From Streptomyces sp. NBC_01116 (GTDB taxonomy: Bacteria > Actinomycetota > Actinomycetes > Streptomycetales > Streptomycetaceae), in assembly GCF_041435495.1 (NCBI RefSeq), contig NZ_CP108644.1, positions 4,077,501 through 4,141,500 of the forward strand: a stretch of 64,000 bases of DNA, written 5' to 3'. The notes beneath the pieces were generated by a model. The model was not told the origin of the DNA, did no database searches, and saw only the letters and a list, made by a program, of their open reading frames with translations. Below are positions 41,371 to 49,713 of this stretch, piece after piece (the stretch's first letter is position 1; every line of letters begins with the position of its first letter). A program made the translations under genes and the position numbers.

Positions 41371-42492
41371 ATGAACGCTGAGGCGCGGGGCGGTCGCAGT
41401 GCCCAACTCAAACACACCGGCCTGCGCCCCGGCTGGACGACCGGCTCCTGTGCGACGGCGGCGACGACCGCCGCGTACACGGCCCTGCTGACCGGCGACT
41501 TCCCGGACCCGGTGACCATCACCCTGCCGAAGGGCCAGACACCGGCGTTCGCGCTGGCGGTGGAGGAGCTGACGGCCGGGCCGGACGAGAAAGTGGCGAC
41601 CGCCGGAGTGGTGAAGGACGCGGGCGACGACCCGGACGTGACGCACGGGGCACTGGTCCGGTCGACCGTACGGAGACTGCCTCCCGGTTCCGGTGTGGTG
41701 TTCCGGGCGGGCCCGGGCGTGGGCACGGTCACCCTCCCCGGCCTGCCGCTGGACGTCGGCGAGCCCGCGGTGAACCCGGTCCCGCGCCGGCTGATGCGCG
41801 AGCACGTGGAGCGGGTGGCGGCGGAGCACGGCGGGACGGGGGACGTGGAGATCACGGTCTCGGTCGACCACGGCGAGGAGATCGCCCGCTCGACGTGGAA
41901 CGGCCGGCTCGGCATCCTGGGCGGCCTGTCGATCCTGGGCACCACGGGGGTGGTGGTCCCGTACTCCTGCTCGGCGTGGATCGACTCGATCCGCCGGGGC
42001 GTGGACGTGGCGCGGGCGGCGGGCCTGACCCATGTGGCGGGCTGCACGGGCTCGACGTCGGAGAGGACGGTGGTGTCGGAGTACGGCCTGCCGGACATCG
42101 CGCTGCTGGACATGGGCGACTTCGCGGGCGCGGTCCTGAAATACGTACGCCGCCACCCCGTCGCCCGCCTCACGATCTGCGGCGGCTTCGCGAAGCTCTC
42201 CAAACTGGCCGCGGGCCACCTCGACCTCCACTCGGCCCGCTCCCAGGTCGACAAGCCCTTCCTGGCCGGCCTGGCCCGGACGGGCGGGGCGGACGAGGAC
42301 CTGGCTTCCCGGATCGCCACCGCCAACACGGGCCTGGAGGCCCTGCGCCTGTGCGAGGCGGCGGGCGTCCCGCTGGGCGACCTGGTGGCGTCACGGGCCC
42401 GCGACGAAGCCCTCGCCGTGCTGCGGGGCGCGCCGGTCGCGGTCGACGTGATCTGCATCGACCGGGCGGGGGTGGTGGTGGGGCGGGGGTAG
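41371..42492 (+). CDS. cbiD: Cobalt-precorrin-5B C1-methyltransferase CbiD
   Basis: 373 aa, ATG 41371. GLRPGWTTGSCATAATTAAY is the CbiD signature, with PKGQTPAFALAVEELTAGP, VVKDAGDDPDVTHGALVRST, NPVPRRLMREHVERVAAEHG, LGTTGVVVPYSCSAWIDSI and AGCTGSTSERTVVSEYG. CbiD methylates C-1 in the anaerobic route. Here it sits among aerobic-route genes (cobG, cobN), so it probably replaces CobF. Divergent from cobK. No strong ribosome-binding site is visible (GGAACGGAC upstream). Confidence 0.94.
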   Translation: MNAEARGGRSAQLKHTGLRPGWTTGSCATAATTAAYTALLTGDFPDPVTITLPKGQTPAFALAVEELTAGPDEKVATAGVVKDAGDDPDVTHGALVRSTVRRLPPGSGVVFRAGPGVGTVTLPGLPLDVGEPAVNPVPRRLMREHVERVAAEHGGTGDVEITVSVDHGEEIARSTWNGRLGILGGLSILGTTGVVVPYSCSAWIDSIRRGVDVARAAGLTHVAGCTGSTSERTVVSEYGLPDIALLDMGDFAGAVLKYVRRHPVARLTICGGFAKLSKLAAGHLDLHSARSQVDKPFLAGLARTGGADEDLASRIATANTGLEALRLCEAAGVPLGDLVASRARDEALAVLRGAPVAVDVICIDRAGVVVGRG

Positions 42493-42496
42493 GGCG

Positions 42497-42523
42497 GCGG
42501 AGCGACGGGCTCCGACGCTCCGC
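42497..42523 (+). terminator. Hairpin after cbiD
   Basis: GCGGAGCG (42497-42504) pairs with CGCTCCGC (42516-42523) around an 11-base loop, just after the cbiD stop. Confidence 0.5.
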
Positions 42524-42643
42524 ACGATCGAAGGTGTGTCAGCCGCACGGTCTACGCTGCACACAAGCCGTTGCGACCTGGGCGCATCAGACTGGACGCT
42601 GTTCCCTCAGGGCACTTACGCCGCCCGGCGATCTGCTACCCGA

Positions 42644-42658
42644 TAGGTTCATCCCATG
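42644..42658 (+). promoter_or_regulatory. -10-like box for a leaderless ATPase gene
   Basis: TAGGTT (42644-42649) lies six bases before ATG 42656, and no Shine-Dalgarno sequence intervenes. The spacing is that of a transcript starting at the ATG. No -35 is recognised. Confidence 0.4.
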
Positions 42659-43879
42659 TCCGGCCGTCTTCTGGAACTACACGTCGAAAACTTCCGCAGC
42701 CTTCGTGATGTGACGATCCCTCTCGGACCGCTCACCGTCCTGGTAGGCCCCAACGGGGTGGGCAAGTCGAACGTACTCAAGGTGTTCGACTTCCTTGCCG
42801 CGATCATCCGGACTGACCTGCAGCCGGCGCTCGACGAGTGCGGCGGATTCGACGAAGTGGCCTTCTGGGGGGGCGAGAAACCGCCCACGTCCCTGGCGAT
42901 TCGCCTCACAGCGGACTGGACCACGCATGCGAGCGCGAAAGCCCCTGACGAGTACTCGCTGACCATTCGCAGGCGCTCCCTGCCTGGCCGCAGCGATTCC
43001 TACACCTTGTCACGCCAAGAGAGCTTTCAGTTCAAGCGCACTCAGGGCCGGGGCCGCCGGATCAAGATTTCCGGCGATGAGGCCCGAGTAGTGAACGAGC
43101 GGGCGGGCCGTGAGTCCGACGGAGGCAAGTTCGGTATCCAACGGCTGAGCAGTGGCCTGTCCACCCTGCCTCGGCTGGGACGGTCGGACGGTGGGGAGGA
43201 AGTGGCGAGGGTCGCCGAGCGCTTGTCATCCTTCAGGGTCTTCGACGTGGACGTCACGGCTGCTCGACAGCCGACACGCACGCACTCGATCAAAGCCGGC
43301 CGACTGGAGCCGCACGCGAAGAACCTCGCAGCATTCCTGATCCAGCTCAGCACCGACGAAGAACGCTGGGAACATCTGACGCACGATGCCCGCCGCATTC
43401 TTCCGCAGCTGGATGCCATCGAGTTCGAACAGGTCGGGGGCTTCGCCGATCGCCTGGCGGTGGTGCTTCGCGAACGCGGCCTGCGCCGACCCACGCCGCT
43501 GGCCGACGCCTCGTTCGGGACCGTACGGCTTCTGGGTCTCCTGGCCATGCTCTACGACCCTCAGCCCCCGGCCCTGACGTGCGTCGAAGAGATCGACCAC
43601 GGCCTGCACCCTCAAGCTCTCGAGCTCATCGTGGAACGGATGAGGGAAGCCTCGGCGCGAACGCAGTTCATCGTGGCGACCCACTCTCCCGCACTCGTCG
43701 ACAGACTGGAGCCTCACGAATTCATCGTGTGCGACCGGGACGAGGACGGGGCCTCGATCATTCCCGCCCTGACAACGGCCGAGATCCAGACGATCGTTGC
43801 GGAGACAGGCGACCAGCCACTCGGCGAACTGTGGTTCTCCGGAGTGCTGGGGGGCGACCTGACAGAGGACGAGCTGTGA
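42656..43879 (+). CDS. OLD/AAA21-type ATPase of a putative two-gene defence pair
   Basis: 407 aa ABC-class ATPase. LELHVENFRSLRDVTIPLGP leads into Walker A GPNGVGKS (31-38). A ~200-residue helical insertion follows, then the signature-like ADASFGTVRLLGLLAML, Walker B LTCVEEIDHGLHP (E311/E312, D314) and the switch His in VATHSPALVDRL (H343). It lacks the C-terminal TOPRIM nuclease of full-length OLD proteins; that function appears to be in the overlapping next gene. Codon use is visibly less G/C-biased than in the cob genes before it, suggesting recent transfer. The start looks leaderless. Comparable ATPase plus nuclease pairs (Gabija, PARIS, RloA-like) act against phage. Confidence 0.8.
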   Translation: MSGRLLELHVENFRSLRDVTIPLGPLTVLVGPNGVGKSNVLKVFDFLAAIIRTDLQPALDECGGFDEVAFWGGEKPPTSLAIRLTADWTTHASAKAPDEYSLTIRRRSLPGRSDSYTLSRQESFQFKRTQGRGRRIKISGDEARVVNERAGRESDGGKFGIQRLSSGLSTLPRLGRSDGGEEVARVAERLSSFRVFDVDVTAARQPTRTHSIKAGRLEPHAKNLAAFLIQLSTDEERWEHLTHDARRILPQLDAIEFEQVGGFADRLAVVLRERGLRRPTPLADASFGTVRLLGLLAMLYDPQPPALTCVEEIDHGLHPQALELIVERMREASARTQFIVATHSPALVDRLEPHEFIVCDRDEDGASIIPALTTAEIQTIVAETGDQPLGELWFSGVLGGDLTEDEL

Positions 43880-44550
43880 ATCGCAGGCGGATATCGAAGC
43901 CGTCCGGCCGGGGCATCGTCGTGCTCGCGGGCGAAAGCGCGAACGACCGTCGCATGCTGGCCGCGTTCATCAAGGCCGCCCACCCGGCCCTTGCTGCCGC
44001 CGTCACCCTCACCGAGATCACCGATCCGGTACGCCTTCGGAAGAAGTCGGGCGCTGAACTGGTCACGGCAGCCAACAGCCTGGTCAGCAAGGCACGCGGG
44101 AAAGCCCGTCTGAAAGCCGGCGAGTTCGTCGGGATCGCCGTGCACGAGGACATGGATGCCTGCCCCGGCCCTGCTTACGACACCGCGCGAAAGTCTGTCT
44201 CGGCCGCGCTGGGCAAGGCGTCCGGCGACTCCTCATCCGTATACGCGCTGGCCGCCGCCGAGTCCGAAGCGTGGCTCCTTCTCTTTCCCGAGGCGTTCAC
44301 GCTCCACCGGGCATCCTGGAAGATTCCAGCGACGTGGAAAGGCAAGGACAGCGGGCGTCGCCAGAACCCCAAGGAAGATCTCGAAGGTCTCCTCACGAGC
44401 CCACGCTTCAGGGAGAGCGACGGCCCGGAGATCGTATCGGCGGCTCTGGCGAAGGGGCTGCTCACCGAGCCCAAGGGGTCGAATCGTTCCTACCAGGATT
44501 TCATCGCGGACATCCGCGACTGGAAGGTTCCCCGCCCACCAGGCCGCTGA
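43876..44550 (+). CDS. TOPRIM-like (DUF4276-like) partner of the ATPase
   Basis: 224 aa from GTG 43876, overlapping the ATPase stop by four bases. IVVLAGESANDRRMLAAFIK carries the Glu of the TOPRIM/DUF4276 first strand, GIAVHEDMDACPG the acidic pair that would bind metal, and LAAAESEAWLLLFPEAF the conserved Glu-x-Trp helix of DUF4276-type proteins. A nuclease or metal-dependent phosphotransfer role is inferred. The strict coupling to an OLD-type ATPase suggests they act as a complex. Codon bias is again relaxed. Confidence 0.65.
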   Translation: MNRRRISKPSGRGIVVLAGESANDRRMLAAFIKAAHPALAAAVTLTEITDPVRLRKKSGAELVTAANSLVSKARGKARLKAGEFVGIAVHEDMDACPGPAYDTARKSVSAALGKASGDSSSVYALAAAESEAWLLLFPEAFTLHRASWKIPATWKGKDSGRRQNPKEDLEGLLTSPRFRESDGPEIVSAALAKGLLTEPKGSNRSYQDFIADIRDWKVPRPPGR

Positions 44551-44749
44551 CCTCGCCCCTGAACCGGGACCGCTCGGCCGCCTGCCCCTCATTGGGCCTT
44601 CTCGCACGCGTACCGCCGGGCCAGGCCCTCGGCTACGCATGGACACAGGAGATGGCCTCACACACCAGTTGATCGCGGGGCTCGGAAGACCGCACTCGGC
44701 CCGAACGCATGATCGGCCCACGAGTTCCTGCCGGTCGCGGGGCAGCCCG

Positions 44750-45865
44750 CTACGAAGCCCCGGCTTCCCCGGGCAGCCCCGCAGCCGCCGCGGCAGCCAG
44801 CCGCCCCCGCCACCCGTCCGGATCGCGTCCGGCCTCCACGGCGGCCGCCGCGTCGTCAGCGAGGTCGACGCCGAGGTCCGCGGCCCGGCGCTCGGCCCAG
44901 CGGGCCCAGGCGGCGGCCTGCTGGCAGTCCGGGCACTCGGTCTCCTCGCCCATGGCCCGGAAGACGTGCTCGGTCCCGGGCCCCGCGCAGGTGACGAGGG
45001 GCGCGACGTATCGGGGAACGGCAGGCGGGGGCGGGGGCGTCGGTTCCGAGGGCGGGCGCACCGGCTCGACAGCGAGTACGGGGGCGGCGGCTTCGGGCAT
45101 CTTCTGCTCCAGCCGGTGCCGCAGGAACCCCACGGCACACCGGACCCCGTCCTGCGGAAGATTGCTGCTCAGCACCCGCCGCAGCTCACCTCCGGAGACT
45201 CCGCGCCGCAGCCACTCCACCGCCTGCGCGACCAGCGAACGAGCCTCGGCGACACCGAGGCGGAGTCCGTGACTCGCGTGCCGCAGCGACAGCAACACCT
45301 GCTCCGCGTAGGCTTCTTCAGCCGTCAACGGCCCCAACACCGATGCCGCGTCGGCGACTGCCTCCGTGACCGCTTCCGTGACCGCTTCGATGTCCGGGGG
45401 TTCGGTGGGTGGGTGGGAAGTGTTCTTCGCCCGTTCTTCGTCTACCGGTAGTTGATGACCGACGGTCCGGGACCCCGGCCGGCCGACGGTCGGAAACCGC
45501 GCACTCGGAGACGAGGCGACACCCACGCCGACACCCGCGTCGCACCACACGGCGACGACCTCGGCCTCGGCCAACGGCACGTTGGCGAACAACTGCTGCG
45601 TGGCCCAGCGCCCACGCTCCCCGCAGACCCGGCGCTCATGCACGAACCCGCACAGGACCAACTGCTCCTTGGCCCGCTGGAACGCCCGCCCCCTGATGCC
45701 CAGCTTCCTGGCATGCTCGGACAACGCCAGATCCGTACAGCCGTCCGGCAACCCCTGAACGTAGAGAATCAGAACCTTCGCGTCACTGCACAGACGCGGA
45801 TGACGCACGACGTCGTGCGAAGCCTTCGTGTAGCGCCGAGAGGGCGCGATAGCATGCCAAAGCAT
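44750..45865 (-). CDS. Helix-turn-helix domain protein
   Basis: 371 aa from ATG 45865 (MLWHAIAPSRRYTKASHDVV). The first ~110 residues form a winged helix of the type found in many Streptomyces accessory proteins: HPRLCSDAKVLILYVQGLPD, LSEHARKLGIRGRAFQRAKE, QLVLCGFVHERRV. The middle is Glu/Ala-rich and helical (EAVTEAVTEAVADAAS, AYAEQVLLSLRHASHGL). A CPDCQQAAAWARW segment near residue 320 with an upstream Cys (VTCAGPG) could bind zinc. Probably a DNA-binding regulator of unknown targets. No good ribosome-binding site is seen. About 200 bases on each side hold no further gene. Confidence 0.7.
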   Translation of the reverse strand: MLWHAIAPSRRYTKASHDVVRHPRLCSDAKVLILYVQGLPDGCTDLALSEHARKLGIRGRAFQRAKEQLVLCGFVHERRVCGERGRWATQQLFANVPLAEAEVVAVWCDAGVGVGVASSPSARFPTVGRPGSRTVGHQLPVDEERAKNTSHPPTEPPDIEAVTEAVTEAVADAASVLGPLTAEEAYAEQVLLSLRHASHGLRLGVAEARSLVAQAVEWLRRGVSGGELRRVLSSNLPQDGVRCAVGFLRHRLEQKMPEAAAPVLAVEPVRPPSEPTPPPPPAVPRYVAPLVTCAGPGTEHVFRAMGEETECPDCQQAAAWARWAERRAADLGVDLADDAAAAVEAGRDPDGWRGRLAAAAAAGLPGEAGAS

Positions 45866-46059
45866 CCCGGTGGGACTCGCGTTTCCACTAGTTGGGTGAA
45901 GGCCCTCGGCTCGGTGCTCGATACACCACCGGGGGCCGCCCCATGCGCGGGTACACACAGAGCGTGATGACGCGATCACCGTACCGCAGCCGGGAAGGCG
46001 CGCGGACCAGAATGCGGAACACCCCACTCGACCAGGTGACTTACTGATTCCGTGGTCGC

Positions 46060-46560
46060 ATGCGCGAGGACGACCACACACCCGGGACGCATCCGTATCC
46101 CCCGCGTCCCCTGCTCCTCCTGGACGTGGACGGCGTACTGAACCCCTTCGCCGCCCCGACCTGCCCACCCGGCTACCGCGAGCACGGCCTCTTCCCCGAC
46201 GACGACCCCCCGGTCCGCCTGAACGACGCGCACGCCCCGTGGCTCGCGCTCCTCGCGGGCCGCTTCGACCTGGCCTGGGCCACCGGCTGGGAGGACGAGG
46301 CGAACACCTACCTGGCCCCGTTCCTCGGCCTCCCCCGCCTGCCGGTGGTCCGCTTCCCTCCGGTCCCTTTCGCTCCGGCGGAGAAGGTGCCGCCGATCGC
46401 GGCCTTCGCGGGGGACCGCCCGACCGCCTGGGTGGACGACGCGCACACCCCGGAAGCCCGGGAATGGGCCGAACTCCGTACGGCACCGACGCTGCTGGTC
46501 GCCACGGACCCGGCGCAGGGGCTGACGGAGGAGACGGTGAGAACGCTGCTGAGCTGGTGA
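46060..46560 (+). CDS. Small HAD-like phosphatase domain protein
   Basis: 166 aa. LLLLDVDGVLNPFAAPTCPP is HAD motif I (D-x-D-G), AWATGWEDEANTYLAPFLGL motif II (Thr phosphate-binding) and PTAWVDDAHTPEAREWA motif IV (Asp-Asp). There is no cap domain, and it has the short form used in HAD domains of nucleic-acid or small-substrate phosphatases. Cytosolic; substrate unknown. ATG 46060 lacks a clear ribosome-binding site. Confidence 0.8.
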   Translation: MREDDHTPGTHPYPPRPLLLLDVDGVLNPFAAPTCPPGYREHGLFPDDDPPVRLNDAHAPWLALLAGRFDLAWATGWEDEANTYLAPFLGLPRLPVVRFPPVPFAPAEKVPPIAAFAGDRPTAWVDDAHTPEAREWAELRTAPTLLVATDPAQGLTEETVRTLLSW

Positions 46561-46617
46561 GAGCGGGGCATCGGCGACGACGCGCGTCACCACAACACCG
46601 CTTGTCACCACACCAGT

Positions 46618-46633
46618 TACGGTAAACCTCATG
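46618..46633 (+). promoter_or_regulatory. -10-like box for the VOC-family gene
   Basis: TACGGT (46618-46623) is followed after seven bases by ATG 46631. GTCACCACA occurs twice just upstream (46586 and 46603 regions), 17 bases apart, and could be a regulator site. Confidence 0.35.
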
Positions 46634-47614
46634 TCACACGACACGACGCGTCTCCACCACGTGGGCCACATCGTCCGGGACTTGGCCGAGGCGAGCGCCC
46701 TGTACGGGCGGCTCGGCTTCGTCGTGCCGCCGCCGAGCTGTCCGACGATGCCGCGGAGCGAAGGCGCGGCGCCCGAGCCCTTCGGGGCGGCCAATACGCA
46801 CGCCGACTTCCCGGACTCCTTCCTCGAACTCGCGACCTGCGTGGACGGCCCCGGACGTCTGCCCGCCGATACGCGCCTCGTCCCCCTGGAGGCCCCGGCG
46901 GAGGTGCTGGAGCAGCTGGTGGAGCGGATCGGGGAGACGAGCGCCCATCTGGCCGCCTACCTCGATCGTTTCCAGGGCCTGCACATCCTCATGTTCTCGT
47001 CGCCCGCCATCGACGAGGCGGCCGCGCGTCTGACGGCCGTGGGCGTACGGCACGGTGGGGTCAACACCGTACGGCGGGCGGCGCCTTCGGGAGCCGACTC
47101 CCCGGTCGAGACCATCCGCTACCTGGAGATCGACGACGTGCGGGAGCCGGGCACGGGCCCGGGTGCCGGAACCGTCCCGGAGGGCAGGGTGGGCATCGTC
47201 GCCGATCTCGACCCGGGCATCCAGTCCGCACGCCACCTGGACCATCCCAACGGGGCGACGGGCCTGGCCGAGGCGACGCTGTGCGTGGCGGACGAGGATC
47301 TGGCCGCCACGCGTCACCGGTACGCGACCTACCTGGGACGCCACCCTCGTCAGGAGCGCGAGGCCCTGATCTTCGATCTCGACGGGGCGGCGCTGAAGAT
47401 CATCCCGAAGTCGGCCCTGCCGACGACCCTGCCAGGCGAGGAACTGCCCGAGCTCCCGGCTCTGGTGGCGTACACCGTGACGGTGCGCGACCTGCCCCTG
47501 GCCCGGGACCTGCTCCACCGCAACGACATCCCGGTGCGGGAAACACCGACCGGCGACTTCTTCGTACCGGCGAAGGTGGCGCTCGGCACGGCGGTCGTCT
47601 TCCGCGCGGGTTGA
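46631..47614 (+). CDS. VOC-family (glyoxalase-like) protein
   Basis: 327 aa with two vicinal-oxygen-chelate halves. RLHHVGHIVRDLAEASALYG begins the first module, with the metal His in LHHVGHI; TFLELATC-like DSFLELATCVDGP and HILMFSSPAIDEAAARL complete it. The second begins HPNGATGLAEATLCVADEDL and ends ALKIIPKSALPTTLPGEELP. The arrangement fits the Glyoxalase_3-type single-chain dimer. The reaction and substrate are unknown; resistance or dioxygenase-type roles are possible. Confidence 0.75.
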   Translation: MSHDTTRLHHVGHIVRDLAEASALYGRLGFVVPPPSCPTMPRSEGAAPEPFGAANTHADFPDSFLELATCVDGPGRLPADTRLVPLEAPAEVLEQLVERIGETSAHLAAYLDRFQGLHILMFSSPAIDEAAARLTAVGVRHGGVNTVRRAAPSGADSPVETIRYLEIDDVREPGTGPGAGTVPEGRVGIVADLDPGIQSARHLDHPNGATGLAEATLCVADEDLAATRHRYATYLGRHPRQEREALIFDLDGAALKIIPKSALPTTLPGEELPELPALVAYTVTVRDLPLARDLLHRNDIPVRETPTGDFFVPAKVALGTAVVFRAG

Positions 47615-47698
47615 TGCGGCCCGATCAACCGCCTCGTCCGGCCACGACCCCCGCGCAGAAGAGGCAGAAGCAGCAGGAGGATTCGGCCGCCCCCGCCG

Positions 47699-48343
47699 TC
47701 ACCTCCGCCAGAACAGGTGGTGCGTCATGCCGCTCGGGCTCGGAACGACCTCCAGGTGGTACCGGTCGAGCAGCTCGTCGGGCGACTCCCACAGGCGCAG
47801 GCCCGTGCCCAGCTCCACCGGCGCGACCGCCACGTGCAGGGTGTCGACCAGTCCGGCGTCGAGGAACTCACGGACCGTGGTGACTCCGCCGCCGAGCCGC
47901 ACGTCCTTGCCGTCCGCCGCTTCCCGCGCCTGGTCGAGGACGGTCGCCGGGTCGCCGTCGACGAAGTGGAACGTGGTGTCCGACAGGGTGAGCGTCGGGC
48001 GCTTGTGGTGGGTCATCACGAACACCGGGGTGTGGAAGGGGGGTTCCTCTCCCCACCAGCCCTGCCACTCGTGGTTCTCCCACGGGCCGCGCTGCGGGCC
48101 GAACTTGTTGCGCCCCATGATCTCGGCGCCGATGTTGTGGGCGAAGTCCCGCGTGAGGTAGTCGTCCAGGCCCCGGGTCCCACCCGGTTCCGTGCGGTTC
48201 GGCCAGCTCGCCGTCGCCCCGGCCCAGGAGAAGAGCCGCTCGGGGTCGACGTGACCGAACGGCCGCTCCAGCGACTGCTCCTCGCCGGCGGCGATACCGT
48301 CGCTCGACACCGTGAAGTTCTGGACTCTCAGCAGCTGGGGCAC
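47699..48343 (-). CDS. Dihydrofolate-reductase-like (RibD C-terminal) family reductase
   Basis: 214 aa from GTG 48343 with CAGGAGAAG just upstream. LLRVQNFTVSSDGIAAGEEQ is the RibD-C/DHFR start, EIMGRNKFGPQRGPWENHEW the conserved middle, VFVMTHHKRPTLTLSDTTFH and KDVRLGGGVTTVREFLDAGL the NADPH-binding GGG loop, and LHVAVAPVELGTGLRLWES the C-terminal strand. Such stand-alone proteins reduce unknown substrates with NADPH and are common in Streptomyces. Confidence 0.85.
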   Translation of the reverse strand: MPQLLRVQNFTVSSDGIAAGEEQSLERPFGHVDPERLFSWAGATASWPNRTEPGGTRGLDDYLTRDFAHNIGAEIMGRNKFGPQRGPWENHEWQGWWGEEPPFHTPVFVMTHHKRPTLTLSDTTFHFVDGDPATVLDQAREAADGKDVRLGGGVTTVREFLDAGLVDTLHVAVAPVELGTGLRLWESPDELLDRYHLEVVPSPSGMTHHLFWRR

Positions 48344-48505
48344 GGGCTTCTCCTGCTTCTGTGCGGTCAACGACGGTGGTGAGACTCCCCGGGGAGGGAA
48401 AACTCATCGGTCGAGGGCAGAGATCACCTCTCTCCGCCCCTCCGTTCCCCTCCTCTTCCTCACCTCACCACACCGCACGCGCCTCAGCGATCCATGGGAG
48501 TCCTC

Positions 48506-49060
48506 GTGAGCGATCAGTCCGGCCGCCCGGCCCGTAAGCCGTTCCTGTACGTCGTGGTCTGCGCGGCCGGGGTCGCCCGCGACGTCGACCTGCTGTTCAC
48601 CGCCGCCCAGGACGCCGGCTGGGAGGTGGGCGTCGTCGCCACACCGCAGGGGCTCGGGTTCCTCGACCCGGCGGCCGTCGAGGCCCGGACCGGATACCCG
48701 GTCCGCTCCGCCTGGCGCTCCCCCGGCGACCCGCGCCCGCTGCCCGACCCGGATGCCATCGCCGTCGCGCCCGCCACGTTCAACACCATCAACAAGTGGG
48801 CGGCCGGGATCTCGGACACCCTGGCCCTCGGCATCCTCTGCGAGGCGTACGGGCTCGGCGTCCCCACCGCCGTCCTCCCGGCGGTGAACTCCGCCCTCGC
48901 CGCGCACCCCGCGTACGTCGAGAGCCTGCGGAGGCTGCGCGGCATGGGCGTCCTCGTCAGCACCCGTACACCGCACACACCCAAGTCCGGTGCAGCGGCG
49001 CCCTTTCCGTGGGAGGACGCCCTGGAGCTGCTCGCGCCCGGACTCTCCGCGGGGACCTGA
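48506..49060 (+). CDS. Flavoprotein of the HFCD (PPC-decarboxylase-like) family
   Basis: 184 aa from GTG 48506 (GGGAG upstream; the ATG at 48494 has no site). KPFLYVVVCAAGVARDVDLL is the FMN-binding start, DPDAIAVAPATFNTINKWAA the signature P-A-T-x-N-T-x-x-K-x-A-x-G loop, and GVPTAVLPAVNSALAAHPAY the distal motif. HFCD flavoproteins decarboxylate cysteine-type residues (CoaC, EpiD). With no CoaB domain, this is a lone accessory copy of unknown substrate. Confidence 0.8.
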   Translation: MSDQSGRPARKPFLYVVVCAAGVARDVDLLFTAAQDAGWEVGVVATPQGLGFLDPAAVEARTGYPVRSAWRSPGDPRPLPDPDAIAVAPATFNTINKWAAGISDTLALGILCEAYGLGVPTAVLPAVNSALAAHPAYVESLRRLRGMGVLVSTRTPHTPKSGAAAPFPWEDALELLAPGLSAGT

Positions 49061-49094
49061 ACGCCTGCGGCCGGGGTCCGGCGAGAGCGCTGCA

Positions 49095-49122
49095 CCCTGG
49101 AGGAAAGTACTTTCCTCCAGGG
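49095..49122. promoter_or_regulatory. Perfect 28-bp palindrome, operator for the membrane protein/regulator pair
   Basis: Bases 49095-49108 (CCCTGGAGGAAAGT) are exactly complementary to 49109-49122, centred on GGAAAGTACTTTCC. A second half-site GGAAAGTACATGCC overlaps the right end (49121-49134). It lies directly before the start at 49138 of a two-gene unit whose second gene is a winged-helix regulator. Autorepression is the simplest reading. Confidence 0.75.
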
Positions 49123-49137
49123 AAAGTACATGCCATC

Positions 49138-49713
49138 ATGACGAGTCAGCAGCTCACCCGCGCCCCGGAAGGCCCCCGCATGCCCATGCCCTCTTCGCCG
49201 CTCCCCTCGCCGTCGCGGGAGAACGAGACCGGCCGCCCCGACGCCTCGGCGGAGTACGCGGCCGGCGCGCTGAGCGACGTACGGCTGGCGCAGCAGCGGG
49301 CCGGGCTCCGGGCGGGCATGACGCCTGCCTGGTACGGGCCGGCCGCCGCGGTCGCCCTGGTGGGGCCGAGCGTGGTGCGGGCCTGGAGCGACGGCCGGGG
49401 TGGAGCCGCGACGGTGATCGCGCTGCTCGTGTCGGTGCTCGGGCTCGGCGTCGTCGTCGCGCTCGCGCGGGCCGCCCGGCGGGGGGCCGGGGTCCTGGTG
49501 GCGCGGTCCTGGTCCTCGCGACTGCGGCGGAGCCGGGTTGTCCTGCCCGTCGTCCTCGCGGCCGGGGCAATCGCGGGAATCACCTGCTGGGCGGCCGGGG
49601 CGAGCCAAGCCGCCACCCAGATCGGCGTGTTCGGAGTATGGGGGCTCGGCGTCTGGGGCGCTTGCCTCCTTCGTAACGCGGCCATCCGGCGTGCTCTGCG
49701 GGATCTCGCGTGA
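49138..49713 (+). CDS. Membrane protein cotranscribed with a winged-helix regulator
   Basis: 191 aa. A hydrophilic N-terminus of ~60 residues is followed by hydrophobic segments near 65-80 (WYGPAAAVALVGPSVV), 88-108 (ATVIALLVSVLGLGVVVALA), 130-150 (VVLPVVLAAGAIAGITCWAA) and 157-175 (VFGVWGLGVWGACLL). This is the four-span layout of small Streptomyces membrane proteins paired with PF13601-type regulators. The ATG at 49138 immediately follows the operator; GGGAAA lies about 13 bases upstream, so a later start (MPMPSSPLPSPS) is possible. Confidence 0.7.
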   Translation: MTSQQLTRAPEGPRMPMPSSPLPSPSRENETGRPDASAEYAAGALSDVRLAQQRAGLRAGMTPAWYGPAAAVALVGPSVVRAWSDGRGGAATVIALLVSVLGLGVVVALARAARRGAGVLVARSWSSRLRRSRVVLPVVLAAGAIAGITCWAAGASQAATQIGVFGVWGLGVWGACLLRNAAIRRALRDLA

